In this document: piece by piece, positions 47,130 to 56,335 of the stretch
Layout of the letters: every line of letters starts with the position of its first letter
Numbering within the stretch: position 1 is the first letter of the stretch
DNA from: Sphingopyxis macrogoltabida
Lineage (GTDB): Bacteria > Pseudomonadota > Alphaproteobacteria > Sphingomonadales > Sphingomonadaceae
Assembly (NCBI RefSeq): GCF_001307295.1
Contig: NZ_CP012700.1
Location: forward strand, 3,909,001-3,973,000
Direction: 5' to 3'
DNA length: 64,000 nt
Made by a program: the position numbers and the translations under genes
The notes under the pieces: model-generated
Told to the model about the DNA's origin: nothing
The model's input: the letters and a program-made list of their open reading frames with translations, nothing else
The model's database searches: none

Positions 47130-48526
47130 CCCTTCCCGTCTCTTCCGTTAGCGCGGCCGATGACCTGAGACGCCGCGAGACAAAGTCCGTCACCGATCGC
47201 CTGGCGATCCAATCGCGCACGCGCCGGACCCTCTTTGCCCCGATCCGCTTCTCGCTGATTTATCTCCTGGCGACCTTTGGCCTGTTCCTGATCAGCAACC
47301 TCGTCAGCGATGTGACCAACCTGATGACGCTTATCGCATTCATCAGCCTGTCTTTCGCCGCTCTGTATCTGGGTTATTATATGGGAATCGGTCGCCCGTC
47401 GGCTCATTACATCCGCTCACGCGGACCGCAGTTCGGCGACAAGCCCTATCACAGGCTGCTCATAATTGCCGGCGCAATCTATTTCGTCATTTGGGGTATC
47501 AACCAGTTCTACGATTTTGGCGCAACCAGCCTCGCTAGCATTCTCGAGGCCATTCTGTCGCCGGGCGAAGCCTATAAGGCAAAGTTCGACGTCTTCTCCG
47601 AACGAATGGACACCGAACAGGTAAGCCGCGTTGTCCAGCTGCTCATCCTGCTCAGCATCCTTTACGCGGTTTTCCTGCCGCTGGCGGTGGTGTCCTGGCC
47701 GCGGATCAATCGCTATATCAAGGCGCTCGTCGTTTTCAGCGTGGTAATATATATCGCAAGCTTTCTGTTCATCGGTACGCTGAAGGGTATTGGCGATATC
47801 GTCTTGTTCCTCGCCACGGGCGTCGCGGTGATCCTCGCGCGGCAGAGCATCTCCAGCGTCCGGCGCATCGACCGGACGCGCGCCTATGTTCTGATCGGCC
47901 TCGCGGGCTTTACCTTCTTCACCTATATGGCGGTCAACCAGGTCCAGCGCGCCGAGCAGTTCGGCATTTCGGAATCGGGAATCGTCGGCGACATCTCCGA
48001 TACGCTGCTGGTCCGGGCAATCGGGCAAGATGCCGCTTTCGGCGTTTACCAGACGCTCGCCTATCCCAGCCACGGCTACCGCGGCCTTGCCTACAGCCTT
48101 GAACAGCCTTTCGAATTTTCCCACGGCGCCGGGCTTTCCCAAGCTTATGAATCCTACCGTCTGCAGTTTCTCGGCGGCGAAGACAATCGCTATCTGACCT
48201 ACCCGTTTCGGTCCGAACAGCGCACGGGCTGGCCGGCCGGCATGTATTGGTCGACGATCTTTCCCTGGCTGGCATCTGATATGAGCTTTTATGGCGTGCC
48301 AATCTTCATGATGCTGATGGGCTTCATATTCGCCCGGCTGTGGATTGCGTGCCTCTACGGCAACAATCCTTTCGCGCTGGCAGCGCTGGGGCAGATGCTG
48401 ATCTTCATCGCCTTCATCCCCGCGAACAACCAGGTGCTGATGCAGCGGCAGGGATTATGGGCTGTGATCAGTTTGGTCGCCATCGGACTGGGCCATTTCC
48501 TGACGCACCGTCCTCATATCCGCTGA
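47126..48526 (+). CDS. Polysaccharide polymerase-like membrane protein (Wzy)
   Basis: 466 residues; start overlaps the previous stop. About ten to twelve hydrophobic helices with a long loop around 290-370 (GQDAAFGVYQTLAYPSHGYR) as in O-antigen polymerases. Wzy proteins have little sequence identity, so the call rests on topology and on the position among flippase and glycosyltransferases. Confidence 0.65.
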   Translation: MTLPVSSVSAADDLRRRETKSVTDRLAIQSRTRRTLFAPIRFSLIYLLATFGLFLISNLVSDVTNLMTLIAFISLSFAALYLGYYMGIGRPSAHYIRSRGPQFGDKPYHRLLIIAGAIYFVIWGINQFYDFGATSLASILEAILSPGEAYKAKFDVFSERMDTEQVSRVVQLLILLSILYAVFLPLAVVSWPRINRYIKALVVFSVVIYIASFLFIGTLKGIGDIVLFLATGVAVILARQSISSVRRIDRTRAYVLIGLAGFTFFTYMAVNQVQRAEQFGISESGIVGDISDTLLVRAIGQDAAFGVYQTLAYPSHGYRGLAYSLEQPFEFSHGAGLSQAYESYRLQFLGGEDNRYLTYPFRSEQRTGWPAGMYWSTIFPWLASDMSFYGVPIFMMLMGFIFARLWIACLYGNNPFALAALGQMLIFIAFIPANNQVLMQRQGLWAVISLVAIGLGHFLTHRPHIR

Positions 48527-48530
48527 CGCA

Positions 48531-49613
48531 ATGGAGCCCTTGGTCGTCCAGCATTGCTTCGGTGCGCCCCACGCGGGCGGCCCTCCGACGGCGCTCATGC
48601 GCCTGCAATCAACGCGCGCAGAGCCCTATCCCGAAATCTGGCAGCGCGAAGCTGCCGGAGGATTATCGCTTCCACTTGTTCGCCATTTCATCGGCGAGCT
48701 CCGCCGACTGCGCCCCGATTTGCTACACGTGCGCGGGCTCGGCAATGAAGGCTTTCACGCGGCCCTCGCAGGCCGCATCGCACGCGTCCCGCGCATTCTG
48801 GTGTCGGTGCACGGCACCCAGCGCGATCTCGTCGGCGATGGCGGGCTCAGGCGCTCGGTGGTGGTCAACCTGCTCGAGCCCGCGACGCTGCGGATGGCCG
48901 ACGCGATCGTCACCATGTGCCGTTCGGCGGCAGAGCGCGATTTCCTCGATCCCTTTCGCCACAAGCTGTTGTCTCCCGTTCCCAACGGCGTGTCGCTGCC
49001 CTCGCCCGACCCCGCCGCGGCGCTGGCGGTCCGCGCGCGGCTGGGTATCGCGTCTGAGCGCGTCGTCGCAGTGATCGTGTCGCGGGTTACCGAACAGAAG
49101 GGCTATGGCGACCTCGCGGCCGCGCTGCATTGGATCGAGCGAAATGCCGACGACGCGGAACTCGACCTGATCGTCGTGGGCGGCGGTGACGACGACGGCT
49201 TGATCGCGCGGCAATTTGCGGGCCTCGCCCGGTCGCGAACGCATTTCGTCGGCCAGCAGGCGAACGTCGGCCCCTATCTTGACGCCGCCGACATATTCCT
49301 TTTCCCCTCATGGCACGAAAATTTGTCGAACGCCCTGCTCGAAGCCATGTCCCATGGCCTCCCGGTGATCGCCACCGCGGTCGGCGGCAATATCGAGGTT
49401 CTAGATCATGGTGGCGGGCTTCTTGTTCCGCCGCACGATCCGACGGCGCTCGCCAATGCGATCCGGCGAATGGCCGGCAGCGAGGCGTTGCGCGCCGAAA
49501 CTGGACAAGCCGCGCGCCAAACAATCGTAGACCATTACAGCCTCGACCGGATGGCGCGGTCGTGGACGGCGCATTATCATACGGTAACAGCGAAAGGTGG
49601 GCGACCGCGATGA
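48531..49613 (+). CDS. Glycosyltransferase family 4
   Basis: 360 residues. N-terminal HCFGAPHAGGPPTALMRL, acceptor domain HVRGLGNEGFHAALAGR, donor domain VIVSRVTEQKGYGDLAAAL, and the donor signature LFPSWHENLSNALLEAMSHG, then PVIATAVGGNIEVLDHGGGL. These are canonical GT4 features (Glu-x7-Glu class). Overlaps the next gene (ATGA). Confidence 0.9.
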   Translation: MEPLVVQHCFGAPHAGGPPTALMRLQSTRAEPYPEIWQREAAGGLSLPLVRHFIGELRRLRPDLLHVRGLGNEGFHAALAGRIARVPRILVSVHGTQRDLVGDGGLRRSVVVNLLEPATLRMADAIVTMCRSAAERDFLDPFRHKLLSPVPNGVSLPSPDPAAALAVRARLGIASERVVAVIVSRVTEQKGYGDLAAALHWIERNADDAELDLIVVGGGDDDGLIARQFAGLARSRTHFVGQQANVGPYLDAADIFLFPSWHENLSNALLEAMSHGLPVIATAVGGNIEVLDHGGGLLVPPHDPTALANAIRRMAGSEALRAETGQAARQTIVDHYSLDRMARSWTAHYHTVTAKGGRPR

Positions 49614-50809
49614 CAGCGCAGCCTGCCCTTTTGCTGGGCTTCACCATTCCCGACGTGATCGCACAGGAGGTTTTTGCCGCCGACCCGCTTCCCGCAGCGC
49701 AGACGCATAATTTCGCGTGGAGCCTCGTCCGCGCGATCCGCGCAGCCCATGATACGGTATTTCTGCTGTCAGCGGTTCCTGTTCAGAATTATCCGCTCGT
49801 GCCGCGCAAATGGTTCGGCGGCCGCCAATTTGTGGAAAATGGCACAGATGGACGCATGCTAGCCTTCGCCAACCTGATAATATTGAAGCATCTGACGCGC
49901 TTCTTCTCGTGCTTGGTCGCGCTGCCCCAGCTTCGGCGCTGGCGGGTGCAGACCGTCTATATTCATGGGGTTCACAGTCCCTTTCTGCTCTTCGGCGTCC
50001 TGCTGCGCCTGCTCGGGTATCGGGTCATCCCGATCCTGACCGATCCGCCGGGCGTCATCCTGCCGACCGACGGCACGTTCGCGGCAATGCTGAAACGGAT
50101 CGATGCGGCAATCATCCGCGCCCTGATCCGGCCGTCCACTGCGGTCGTCGCGCTGGCGCCCGAACTTGTGCGTCCCTATGCGGCGAAGCTACCGACGCTG
50201 GTGCTTCCCGGCATTCTCAATGGCCATTGGCTCGATCGGGTGCGCGGCTTCGCGCCGGCAGCCGACAATCGCAAGACGGGAGGGCGGCCTATCGTCCTTT
50301 ACGCAGGCGGCCTTGCCGCGGCCTATGGGGCCGACCGTTTGATCGACGCGGCGCTGTTGCTTCCTGATGTGGACTTCGTCTTTTATGGCAAGGGGGACCA
50401 AGTCGCGAGGCTGGAGAACAGCACGGCCGCAAATGTCCTGTATAAGGGCTTTGCCGACGCCAGCACGCTGGCCGATGCGATGCGCGGGGCGTCGATCCTG
50501 ATCAATCCACGCCCGTCCGGGACGGATTTCGCGGTCCAGTCCTTCCCGTCCAAGCTCATAGAATATCTTGCCACGGGTCGTCCCGTGCTGACGACCCGGA
50601 TTCAAAGCATCCCGGCCGACATCGCCGATCATTTCGCCTATATCGATGACGAGACGCCAGCGGGAATCGCCGAGGCCGTCCGGAAAACGCTCGCGCGTGA
50701 ACCCGGGGGCGCCAATGCCGCCGCCAATGTCGAAACGCTTTATGGGGAAAAGGCGGTCGGTCGGCGTCTCGCGGCGCTGGTCCGTCCCATGCCGGCCGTG
50801 GAACGATGA
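49610..50809 (+). CDS. Glycosyltransferase (GT4-like)
   Basis: 399 residues from MTAQPALLLGFTIPDV. The frame is open upstream to 49310, but that part is the shadow of the preceding gene. GT-B protein: YIHGVHSPFLLFGVLL, IPILTDPPGVILP, VLYAGGLAAAYGADRLIDAAL, LINPRPSGTDFAVQSFPSKL and IEYLATGRPVLTTRI. Donor unknown. Confidence 0.85.
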   Translation: MTAQPALLLGFTIPDVIAQEVFAADPLPAAQTHNFAWSLVRAIRAAHDTVFLLSAVPVQNYPLVPRKWFGGRQFVENGTDGRMLAFANLIILKHLTRFFSCLVALPQLRRWRVQTVYIHGVHSPFLLFGVLLRLLGYRVIPILTDPPGVILPTDGTFAAMLKRIDAAIIRALIRPSTAVVALAPELVRPYAAKLPTLVLPGILNGHWLDRVRGFAPAADNRKTGGRPIVLYAGGLAAAYGADRLIDAALLLPDVDFVFYGKGDQVARLENSTAANVLYKGFADASTLADAMRGASILINPRPSGTDFAVQSFPSKLIEYLATGRPVLTTRIQSIPADIADHFAYIDDETPAGIAEAVRKTLAREPGGANAAANVETLYGEKAVGRRLAALVRPMPAVER

Positions 50810-51972
50810 TGGATTGCGCGCATTCGCTCTCGCCCCGGCCCGGCGCAAAGGTCGTCGCGGTATCCGAATATACCGAGCGGGCGCAGAACTCGACCGGCTA
50901 TTTCTGGTATCAGGCGACCGAATATCTGCGCGCGGCGGGCATCTCTGTCCACCTCGCGTCCTACACCCGGGAGATGACGCCGCGAGTGCGGTCGAGCGTC
51001 CTGCTGCGTCTATGCCTGAAACTCTTGATTTCGCTCAGATTGGCAATGAAAGTGGCCCGATCCGCGCGCCGCGGCGATGTCGTCTTTTCGGGCACCAACC
51101 CAGAGATACTGCTGCCGATGCTAGTGATGTTGAAGCCGCTTCTGGGCTTCCGACTTTGCGTTCTGGTGCACGATGTCTTTCCTGAAAATCTCGGACCCGC
51201 GGGGGTGCTGAAATCGTCGGACCGGGCCTATGCCTTGCTATCCGCGCTCTATCGCTGGATCTACGGGCGCTTCGACGCCACTATCGTAATCGGGCGCGAC
51301 ATGCAGAAGCTCGTCGATCTGAAGGCTGGAAACAATCGCTCGACATTCGTGCATAACTGGGTCGATCAGGGCGATGTCCAACCGCTCGACCGGCTCGCAT
51401 CCGGGCTGATCGCCTCGCTCGGTTGGCAGGACCATGTGGTTTTTCAATTCTACGGCAACATGGGTCGGCTTCAGGGAATCGACGGCCTGTTACGAGGGAT
51501 CGAGCGCGTGCAGGCGCACAATGCTGCTTTTCTATTCGTCGGCTCGGGGGTGATGCAGGGCGACATCGAGCAATTCTGTGCCGCGCATCCCCGCAGCCAT
51601 TATGTCCGCTCGCAAGCGGGGCTCGATCGCAGTACGCTTCTCGCGACCTGCGACGTGGCGCTGGTATGCCTGCAGCCTGGGATGTTCGGTCTCGGCGTCC
51701 CGAGCAAGGCCTATTTCAGCCTCGCGGCCGATCGCCCCTTGCTCGCGATCATGGACGAAGGATCGGAGATCGCGCTGATGGTGCAGGAACATCGCCTGGG
51801 CTGGACCTGTATTGCCAATGATCCTGACGGCATTGCGGCAACGATCGACGCCATCTGCGGCGCACCGCTGCCGATTCCCCGCGGACGTTGCCGTGCGCTG
51901 ATGGAAACCAGCTTTTCGGCCGAAACGGCGCTGGACCGTTTGACGCGACGCATCGAGGAAATGCTCGCATGA
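50806..51972 (+). CDS. Glycosyltransferase (WbuB-like)
   Basis: 388 residues starting at an ATGA overlap. VVFSGTNPEILLPMLVML, LVLVHDVFPENLGPAGVL-type block (HDVFPENLGPAG), VIGRDMQKLV and VFQFYGNMGRLQGIDGLL match the WbuB family, which often transfers L-FucNAc to a lipid-linked amino sugar. That fits the CapEFG genes in the same locus. The stop overlaps the next start. Confidence 0.82.
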   Translation: MMDCAHSLSPRPGAKVVAVSEYTERAQNSTGYFWYQATEYLRAAGISVHLASYTREMTPRVRSSVLLRLCLKLLISLRLAMKVARSARRGDVVFSGTNPEILLPMLVMLKPLLGFRLCVLVHDVFPENLGPAGVLKSSDRAYALLSALYRWIYGRFDATIVIGRDMQKLVDLKAGNNRSTFVHNWVDQGDVQPLDRLASGLIASLGWQDHVVFQFYGNMGRLQGIDGLLRGIERVQAHNAAFLFVGSGVMQGDIEQFCAAHPRSHYVRSQAGLDRSTLLATCDVALVCLQPGMFGLGVPSKAYFSLAADRPLLAIMDEGSEIALMVQEHRLGWTCIANDPDGIAATIDAICGAPLPIPRGRCRALMETSFSAETALDRLTRRIEEMLA

Positions 51973-52913
51973 GGACAATCGCCATCACCGGCGCTGCCGG
52001 CTTCATCGGGCGGTCACTCGTCACCGACTGGCAGGCGAAGGCAAATCTACGACCGATCGTGCGGCACGCGGCAGGCGAAACAGGCCGGGTTGCGATCGGC
52101 GACATCGGCCCACAAACCGATTGGGCCGCCGCGCTCGAAGGCGTTGACGCCGTCGTTCATTGCGCGGGCCGGGCGCATGTCCTCGACGAAAGCGAGGCCG
52201 ATCCGCTCGCGCGCTATCGACAGGTCAATCGCGATGGAACGCTGCATCTCGCCCATTCGGCGGCGAAGGCAGGGGTTCGGCGTATCGTCTTTCTGAGCTC
52301 GGTGGGGGTGATGGGCAAGCAGAAGCCCACGGATCGCCCCTTCTCCGCTTTCGATACGCCCGCCCCTGTTCAGGATTATGCCCGGTCGAAATGGGAAGCC
52401 GAACAGGGCCTTGCGGAACTGTCGCAGCAATCGGGTCTCGAGACCGTCATCGTCCGTCCGCCGTTGGTCTACGGCCCCGGCGCGCCGGCCAATTTCCAGC
52501 GCTTGCTGCGCGTCGTCGATCGCGGAATACCGTTGCCCCTCGGACTCGTGCACGCTAAGCGATCCTTTGTCGGGATATCCAATCTTTCCGAGATGCTTTG
52601 GGCGTGCGTGGAATCCCCGAATGCCAAATCCGGAACATTCATGGTTTCAGACGGCGAGGATCTGTCGACCGCAAACCTCATCCGGCGCATCGCGCATTAT
52701 ATGGGAAAGCGCCCTCTCCTGCTGCCGGTGCCGCTATGGACGCTCAGGCTCGGAGGACGGTTGCTGGCCCGGACGGACGATGTCGAACGTTTGCTCAGTC
52801 CGCTGCGGGTCGCGATCGACCATAGCTGCGACACGCTGGGCTGGTCGCCCCGCACCTCGGTCGACCGCGAAATCGAAAATTGCGTCGCGGCGTTCGCAGG
52901 CGGATACCAATGA
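51969..52913 (+). CDS. NAD-dependent epimerase/reductase (WbpV/Gne-like)
   Basis: 314 residues from MRTIAITGAAGFIGRSLV. NAD site GAAGFIG, VVHCAGRAHVLDESEADPLA, catalytic residues SSVGVMGKQK and YARSKWEAE, and PPLVYGPGAPANFQRLL. This WbpV/WreQ-type protein reduces the 4-keto intermediate from the first gene of the locus, before or after transfer to lipid, giving QuiNAc. That role is inferred from family and gene context. Confidence 0.82.
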   Translation: MRTIAITGAAGFIGRSLVTDWQAKANLRPIVRHAAGETGRVAIGDIGPQTDWAAALEGVDAVVHCAGRAHVLDESEADPLARYRQVNRDGTLHLAHSAAKAGVRRIVFLSSVGVMGKQKPTDRPFSAFDTPAPVQDYARSKWEAEQGLAELSQQSGLETVIVRPPLVYGPGAPANFQRLLRVVDRGIPLPLGLVHAKRSFVGISNLSEMLWACVESPNAKSGTFMVSDGEDLSTANLIRRIAHYMGKRPLLLPVPLWTLRLGGRLLARTDDVERLLSPLRVAIDHSCDTLGWSPRTSVDREIENCVAAFAGGYQ

Positions 52914-52931
52914 ACAGGAAGATATGTCGTT

Positions 52932-53624
52932 ATGGCTGAGGACATGATGACCACGCTCGTGGTCGTGGCGCATCCCGATGACGAAGTGCTTGGCTTCGGC
53001 GCCACGGGCGCGAAGCTCGTGACGGCGGGCGAACGCGTGCAGCCGATCATCCTTTGCGGCAACGTCGATGCGCGCGGCGCGCGCCCGGGCGATGCCGATC
53101 TGGAAAGTGACATGCTGGCCGCCAACCGGCGGCTGGGCTTCGACACGCCCGTCTTGGGATCGATGCCCAACATCCGTATGAACACCGTGGCGCATATCGA
53201 GATCGTGCAATTCATCGAAGAGCAGATCCGGCGATTTTCGCCGTCGCGAATCGTTACGCACCATCCCAGCGACGTGAACGACGACCATGTCCATGTCGCA
53301 CGCGCCTGCGCCGCCGCGGCAAGGCTGTTTCAGCGCCAGCCGGGCCTTCGGCGACTGCAATCTTTTTCCTACATGGAAATCTTGTCCTCGACCGACTGGG
53401 CGTTGCCGGGACAGTCTGAACTCTTCCAGCCGAACAGTTTCGTCGAGATCGCGGAAACGATCGATGCAAAGCTCGAAGCGCTCGCGATGTACCGCGGCGT
53501 CATGCGCCCCTATCCTCATCCACGTTCGGCCGCAGCGGTGCGCGGCCTCGCCGCCTATCGCGGTGGCCAGTCGGGGCTCGACCTCGCAGAATCCTTCCAG
53601 ACGGTGTTTCGCAGTTCGATATGA
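52932..53624 (+). CDS. PIG-L (LmbE) family deacetylase
   Basis: 230 residues (an ATG at 52944/52947 is also possible). Zinc motif AHPDDEVLGFG with the His-Pro-Asp-Asp, and the second metal His in HHPSDVNDDHVHVA. The family removes acetyl from N-acetylglucosamine-type groups. Its position next to the initiating transferase and a formyltransferase suggests it acts on an N-acetyl sugar of this glycan. Confidence 0.9.
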   Translation: MAEDMMTTLVVVAHPDDEVLGFGATGAKLVTAGERVQPIILCGNVDARGARPGDADLESDMLAANRRLGFDTPVLGSMPNIRMNTVAHIEIVQFIEEQIRRFSPSRIVTHHPSDVNDDHVHVARACAAAARLFQRQPGLRRLQSFSYMEILSSTDWALPGQSELFQPNSFVEIAETIDAKLEALAMYRGVMRPYPHPRSAAAVRGLAAYRGGQSGLDLAESFQTVFRSSI

Positions 53625-54190
53625 TCTATTCCCGGTTCGGCAAACGCGCGCTCGACATTCTTGTATCAGCATCGGCCATATTGGTGCTGACGCCGCTCCT
53701 TGTCGCGGTTGCGCTGGCCATAAAGTTCACCGACCCTGGGCCGGCGATCTTTCGCCAGCGTCGCGCCGGGCGCGATGGCGAACCCTTCATGTTCTACAAG
53801 TTTCGCAGCATGCCGGTCGATACGCGGAACCTGCCGTCGGACAAGCTCGGCGACGTCCAGCTGACACCGGTCGGCAGCTTCATTCGGCGCACGAACCTCG
53901 ACGAATTGCCGCAGCTCTTCAATATTCTTCGCGGCGAGATGAGCCTGATCGGCCCGCGCCCGTCGCTCTGCACGCAGGAGGAACTTATTGCAGCGCGCGG
54001 GGCGAATGGCGCGCTTCGGCTGCGCCCCGGCCTCACCGGATGGGCCCAGGTCAATTCGTTCGACTTCATGACGATCGATCAGAAGGCAGCGCTCGATGGC
54101 GATTACGCCGCCCGAATCTCGGCGCGTCTCGATTTCAAAATCCTGCTGCGGACGTTCGCCTATCTGCGAAAACCTCCGCCGGTCTATTGA
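53621..54190 (+). CDS. Initiating phosphosugar transferase (WcaJ/PglC type)
   Basis: 189 residues, only the catalytic core of the polyprenyl-phosphate phosphosugar transferase family; no N-terminal multi-helix domain. One re-entrant membrane helix (LDILVSASAILVLTPLLVAV) and the signatures DPGPAIFRQRRAGRDGEPF, YKFRSM, RRTNLDELPQLFNILRGEMS and LIGPRP. It links the first sugar phosphate to undecaprenyl phosphate. Overlaps the deacetylase stop. Confidence 0.93.
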   Translation: MIYSRFGKRALDILVSASAILVLTPLLVAVALAIKFTDPGPAIFRQRRAGRDGEPFMFYKFRSMPVDTRNLPSDKLGDVQLTPVGSFIRRTNLDELPQLFNILRGEMSLIGPRPSLCTQEELIAARGANGALRLRPGLTGWAQVNSFDFMTIDQKAALDGDYAARISARLDFKILLRTFAYLRKPPPVY

Positions 54191-54197
54191 GGTGCCC

Positions 54198-55040
54198 ATG
54201 AAATTTGGTTTCGTAACCTGCGTCCAGCTCGGACTGAGTTGCATGGAAGCGATTTACGAGGCTGGCGCCACGCTCGATCTCGTTATCACACTTCCGGACG
54301 ACAAAGCGGTCGGCAAATCCGGACGGGTCTATGTCGACGACTTCTGTCGCAATAACCGCGTTCCGTTGTTGAAGGCCGGGCATATCAACGACCAGGCCGT
54401 TCGGGATCGGATCGAGCATGATGCCATCGACTGGCTCTTCATCATCGGCTGGTCGCAGATTGCCGGCAACGAGTTGCTCGCGGCACCGACGCTGGGCGTG
54501 CTTGGCATCCACCCGACGCTGCTCCCGGTGGGGCGCGGCCGGGCAGCGATTCCCTGGGCGATCCTGAAGCAGCTCGACAGGACGGGTGTCACCTTGTTCA
54601 AGCTGGATAGTGGCGTCGATACCGGCCCGGTCGTGGCGCAGCACGAAATTCCTCTTTCGCCCGACGTCGATGCGGCGAAGCTCTATAATTTGGTGAATGA
54701 CGCGCATGTGCTGCTCATCCGCGATGCCATTCCCCGGCTCGTCCGCGGCGAACTGCCGCTCGTCGAACAGGACGAGGCGCAGGCCACGTTTTGGCCGGGG
54801 CGCAAGCCCGAAGACGGCGAGATTGCGCTCGACGGATCGGTCCACGAAGCGGAACGACTCGTACGCGCCGTGACGCGTCCTTATCCTGGGGCATTTTTCG
54901 TCCAGGACGGGACGAGAACGGTCGTTTGGCGCGCCCGCGTCGCAAACGGCCTGCCGCAGGGCGGAGAGCCTATGCTGCATTTCCACGACGGTATTCTCAT
55001 CCTCGATGACGTCGAGATATCAACGATCGACAAAGGCTGA
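54198..55040 (+). CDS. Sugar N-formyltransferase (formyl-THF dependent)
   Basis: 280 residues from MKFGFVTCVQLGLSCMEA. Formyltransferase fold: DWLFIIGWSQIAGNELL, GVLGIHPTLLPVGRGRAAIP, TLFKLDSGVDTGPVVAQ. The His and Asp of the family are kept, but the Asn normally two residues before the His is Gly here (LGIH). A C-terminal OB-like domain follows (WPGRKPEDGEIAL). It would formylate a free amine on a sugar nucleotide or lipid-linked sugar. Confidence 0.82.
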   Translation: MKFGFVTCVQLGLSCMEAIYEAGATLDLVITLPDDKAVGKSGRVYVDDFCRNNRVPLLKAGHINDQAVRDRIEHDAIDWLFIIGWSQIAGNELLAAPTLGVLGIHPTLLPVGRGRAAIPWAILKQLDRTGVTLFKLDSGVDTGPVVAQHEIPLSPDVDAAKLYNLVNDAHVLLIRDAIPRLVRGELPLVEQDEAQATFWPGRKPEDGEIALDGSVHEAERLVRAVTRPYPGAFFVQDGTRTVVWRARVANGLPQGGEPMLHFHDGILILDDVEISTIDKG

Positions 55041-55085
55041 CCGCTGAAAGGGCTGGCGGCTGCAGCGCAGGCCGCGCACTGGCAG

Positions 55086-56309
55086 TCAGGAGCCGGGCGT
55101 ATTTCCGGCTACGGGCGATATCGAGACATTATCTATATAGGCGTCCAGCCCGAGCGCATCGTCGGGAACGTCCATCTCCATCGATAACCAAAACCACCGG
55201 CAGTTGTTATTCTCGATCACAAAGTCACGCCGTTGCTTGCCGGCGACGAGCGGAACCGAAAGCGGTGCCATCGCGCCGACATTCAATTCGGCGCAGCGGA
55301 TGCCAATCGAAAGTCCGCCATTCTGGTTGGGAATGTTTCCAGAAAGCGACCAGCTAAGCTGGAAATGTCCGGGTGGAAGGCGCAGCAACTGCTGGGCTGC
55401 TAGCCCTTTCGCGCCACCGATCGCCGAAATCGCCAATTTTTTGTCATTCGGATTGATCGAAGCGCCCAGATTGCCAAGCGTTGCGAGTTCCCAGTCAAAG
55501 GGGGCGAACAAAGGAGATCGCGCAAAGTCGCCATTGCGCACCAATTGGGTGTTGCTGTGGCCGAGTCCCAGCGACAGCGCCAATCGTTCTGCCGTGTTGA
55601 ACTGGCGCTGGTTCACAAGTCGCGCGATCAACGTCTGATCCGTCGGAGTTAATGCGCCTTGGCTCCAAGGCCCGCGCGCGAGCTTCATGCGCAACGCGGC
55701 CGCATTGGCGAGGCTGGCTGGTCGCGTAACTACCGACCGCCAATAATCATCGGCCCAGCGGGGCTTGGCGCCGAGCACCGACAGAAGCGCCTCGACCGCA
55801 TCGGGGCGGGCGGTCGCATCGGCCATCGCGAGAATATAGGTCTTCCGCGCTTGCTCATTTGTCAGCACTGATCGGGAAAGCCAAGTAAAGAAACCGCGCG
55901 AATCGTTGCGCTCCGCCGATGCCGCGATCAGTTCCCTGCTGATCAGCAGGTTTCGCCGCGTAAGCTTTCCCGCCAGCGTGAGCAGCGCCACGCCCTTTTC
56001 ACGTGCGCCTTCGGCCATCATCGCCTTGGCTAAAATGGCAAGCGCGGGAGCCGATAGCGGCTCTGTACGATAGGCCCGATCAGCCAAGGTCCGCTCGATC
56101 CGGGTTACGCGCGTGCCGCGCTTTTGCTCCTCACGAGTGGCAAAAGAGGCAAAGGCAAAATTGCCGCCTGCTTGCGGGTTAAGCGAGTATCCGAACAGCG
56201 GTGCCGGAGTGGGCATCCGGATCTCGTTCCCGATCGCATGACTCCACAGGCCCACGCCTCCAGCGAGGACAATGGTCACGAACCAGCCCAATATACGCCG
56301 AATGTTCAT
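55086..56309 (-). CDS. Hypothetical polysaccharide-associated exported protein
   Basis: 407 residues. One N-terminal membrane segment (ILGWFVTIVLAGGVGLWS), an alpha-helical repeat-like region (about 60-240) and a C-terminal beta-rich domain (FDWELATLGNLGASIN ... AYIDNVSISPV) resembling carbohydrate-binding modules. It precedes wza/wzc-type genes in the same direction (start 26 bp after wzc stop). No function recognised. Confidence 0.6.
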   Translation of the reverse strand: MNIRRILGWFVTIVLAGGVGLWSHAIGNEIRMPTPAPLFGYSLNPQAGGNFAFASFATREEQKRGTRVTRIERTLADRAYRTEPLSAPALAILAKAMMAEGAREKGVALLTLAGKLTRRNLLISRELIAASAERNDSRGFFTWLSRSVLTNEQARKTYILAMADATARPDAVEALLSVLGAKPRWADDYWRSVVTRPASLANAAALRMKLARGPWSQGALTPTDQTLIARLVNQRQFNTAERLALSLGLGHSNTQLVRNGDFARSPLFAPFDWELATLGNLGASINPNDKKLAISAIGGAKGLAAQQLLRLPPGHFQLSWSLSGNIPNQNGGLSIGIRCAELNVGAMAPLSVPLVAGKQRRDFVIENNNCRWFWLSMEMDVPDDALGLDAYIDNVSISPVAGNTPGS

Positions 56310-56335
56310 GCTGTGATCAAGTCGCCATCCATGCT

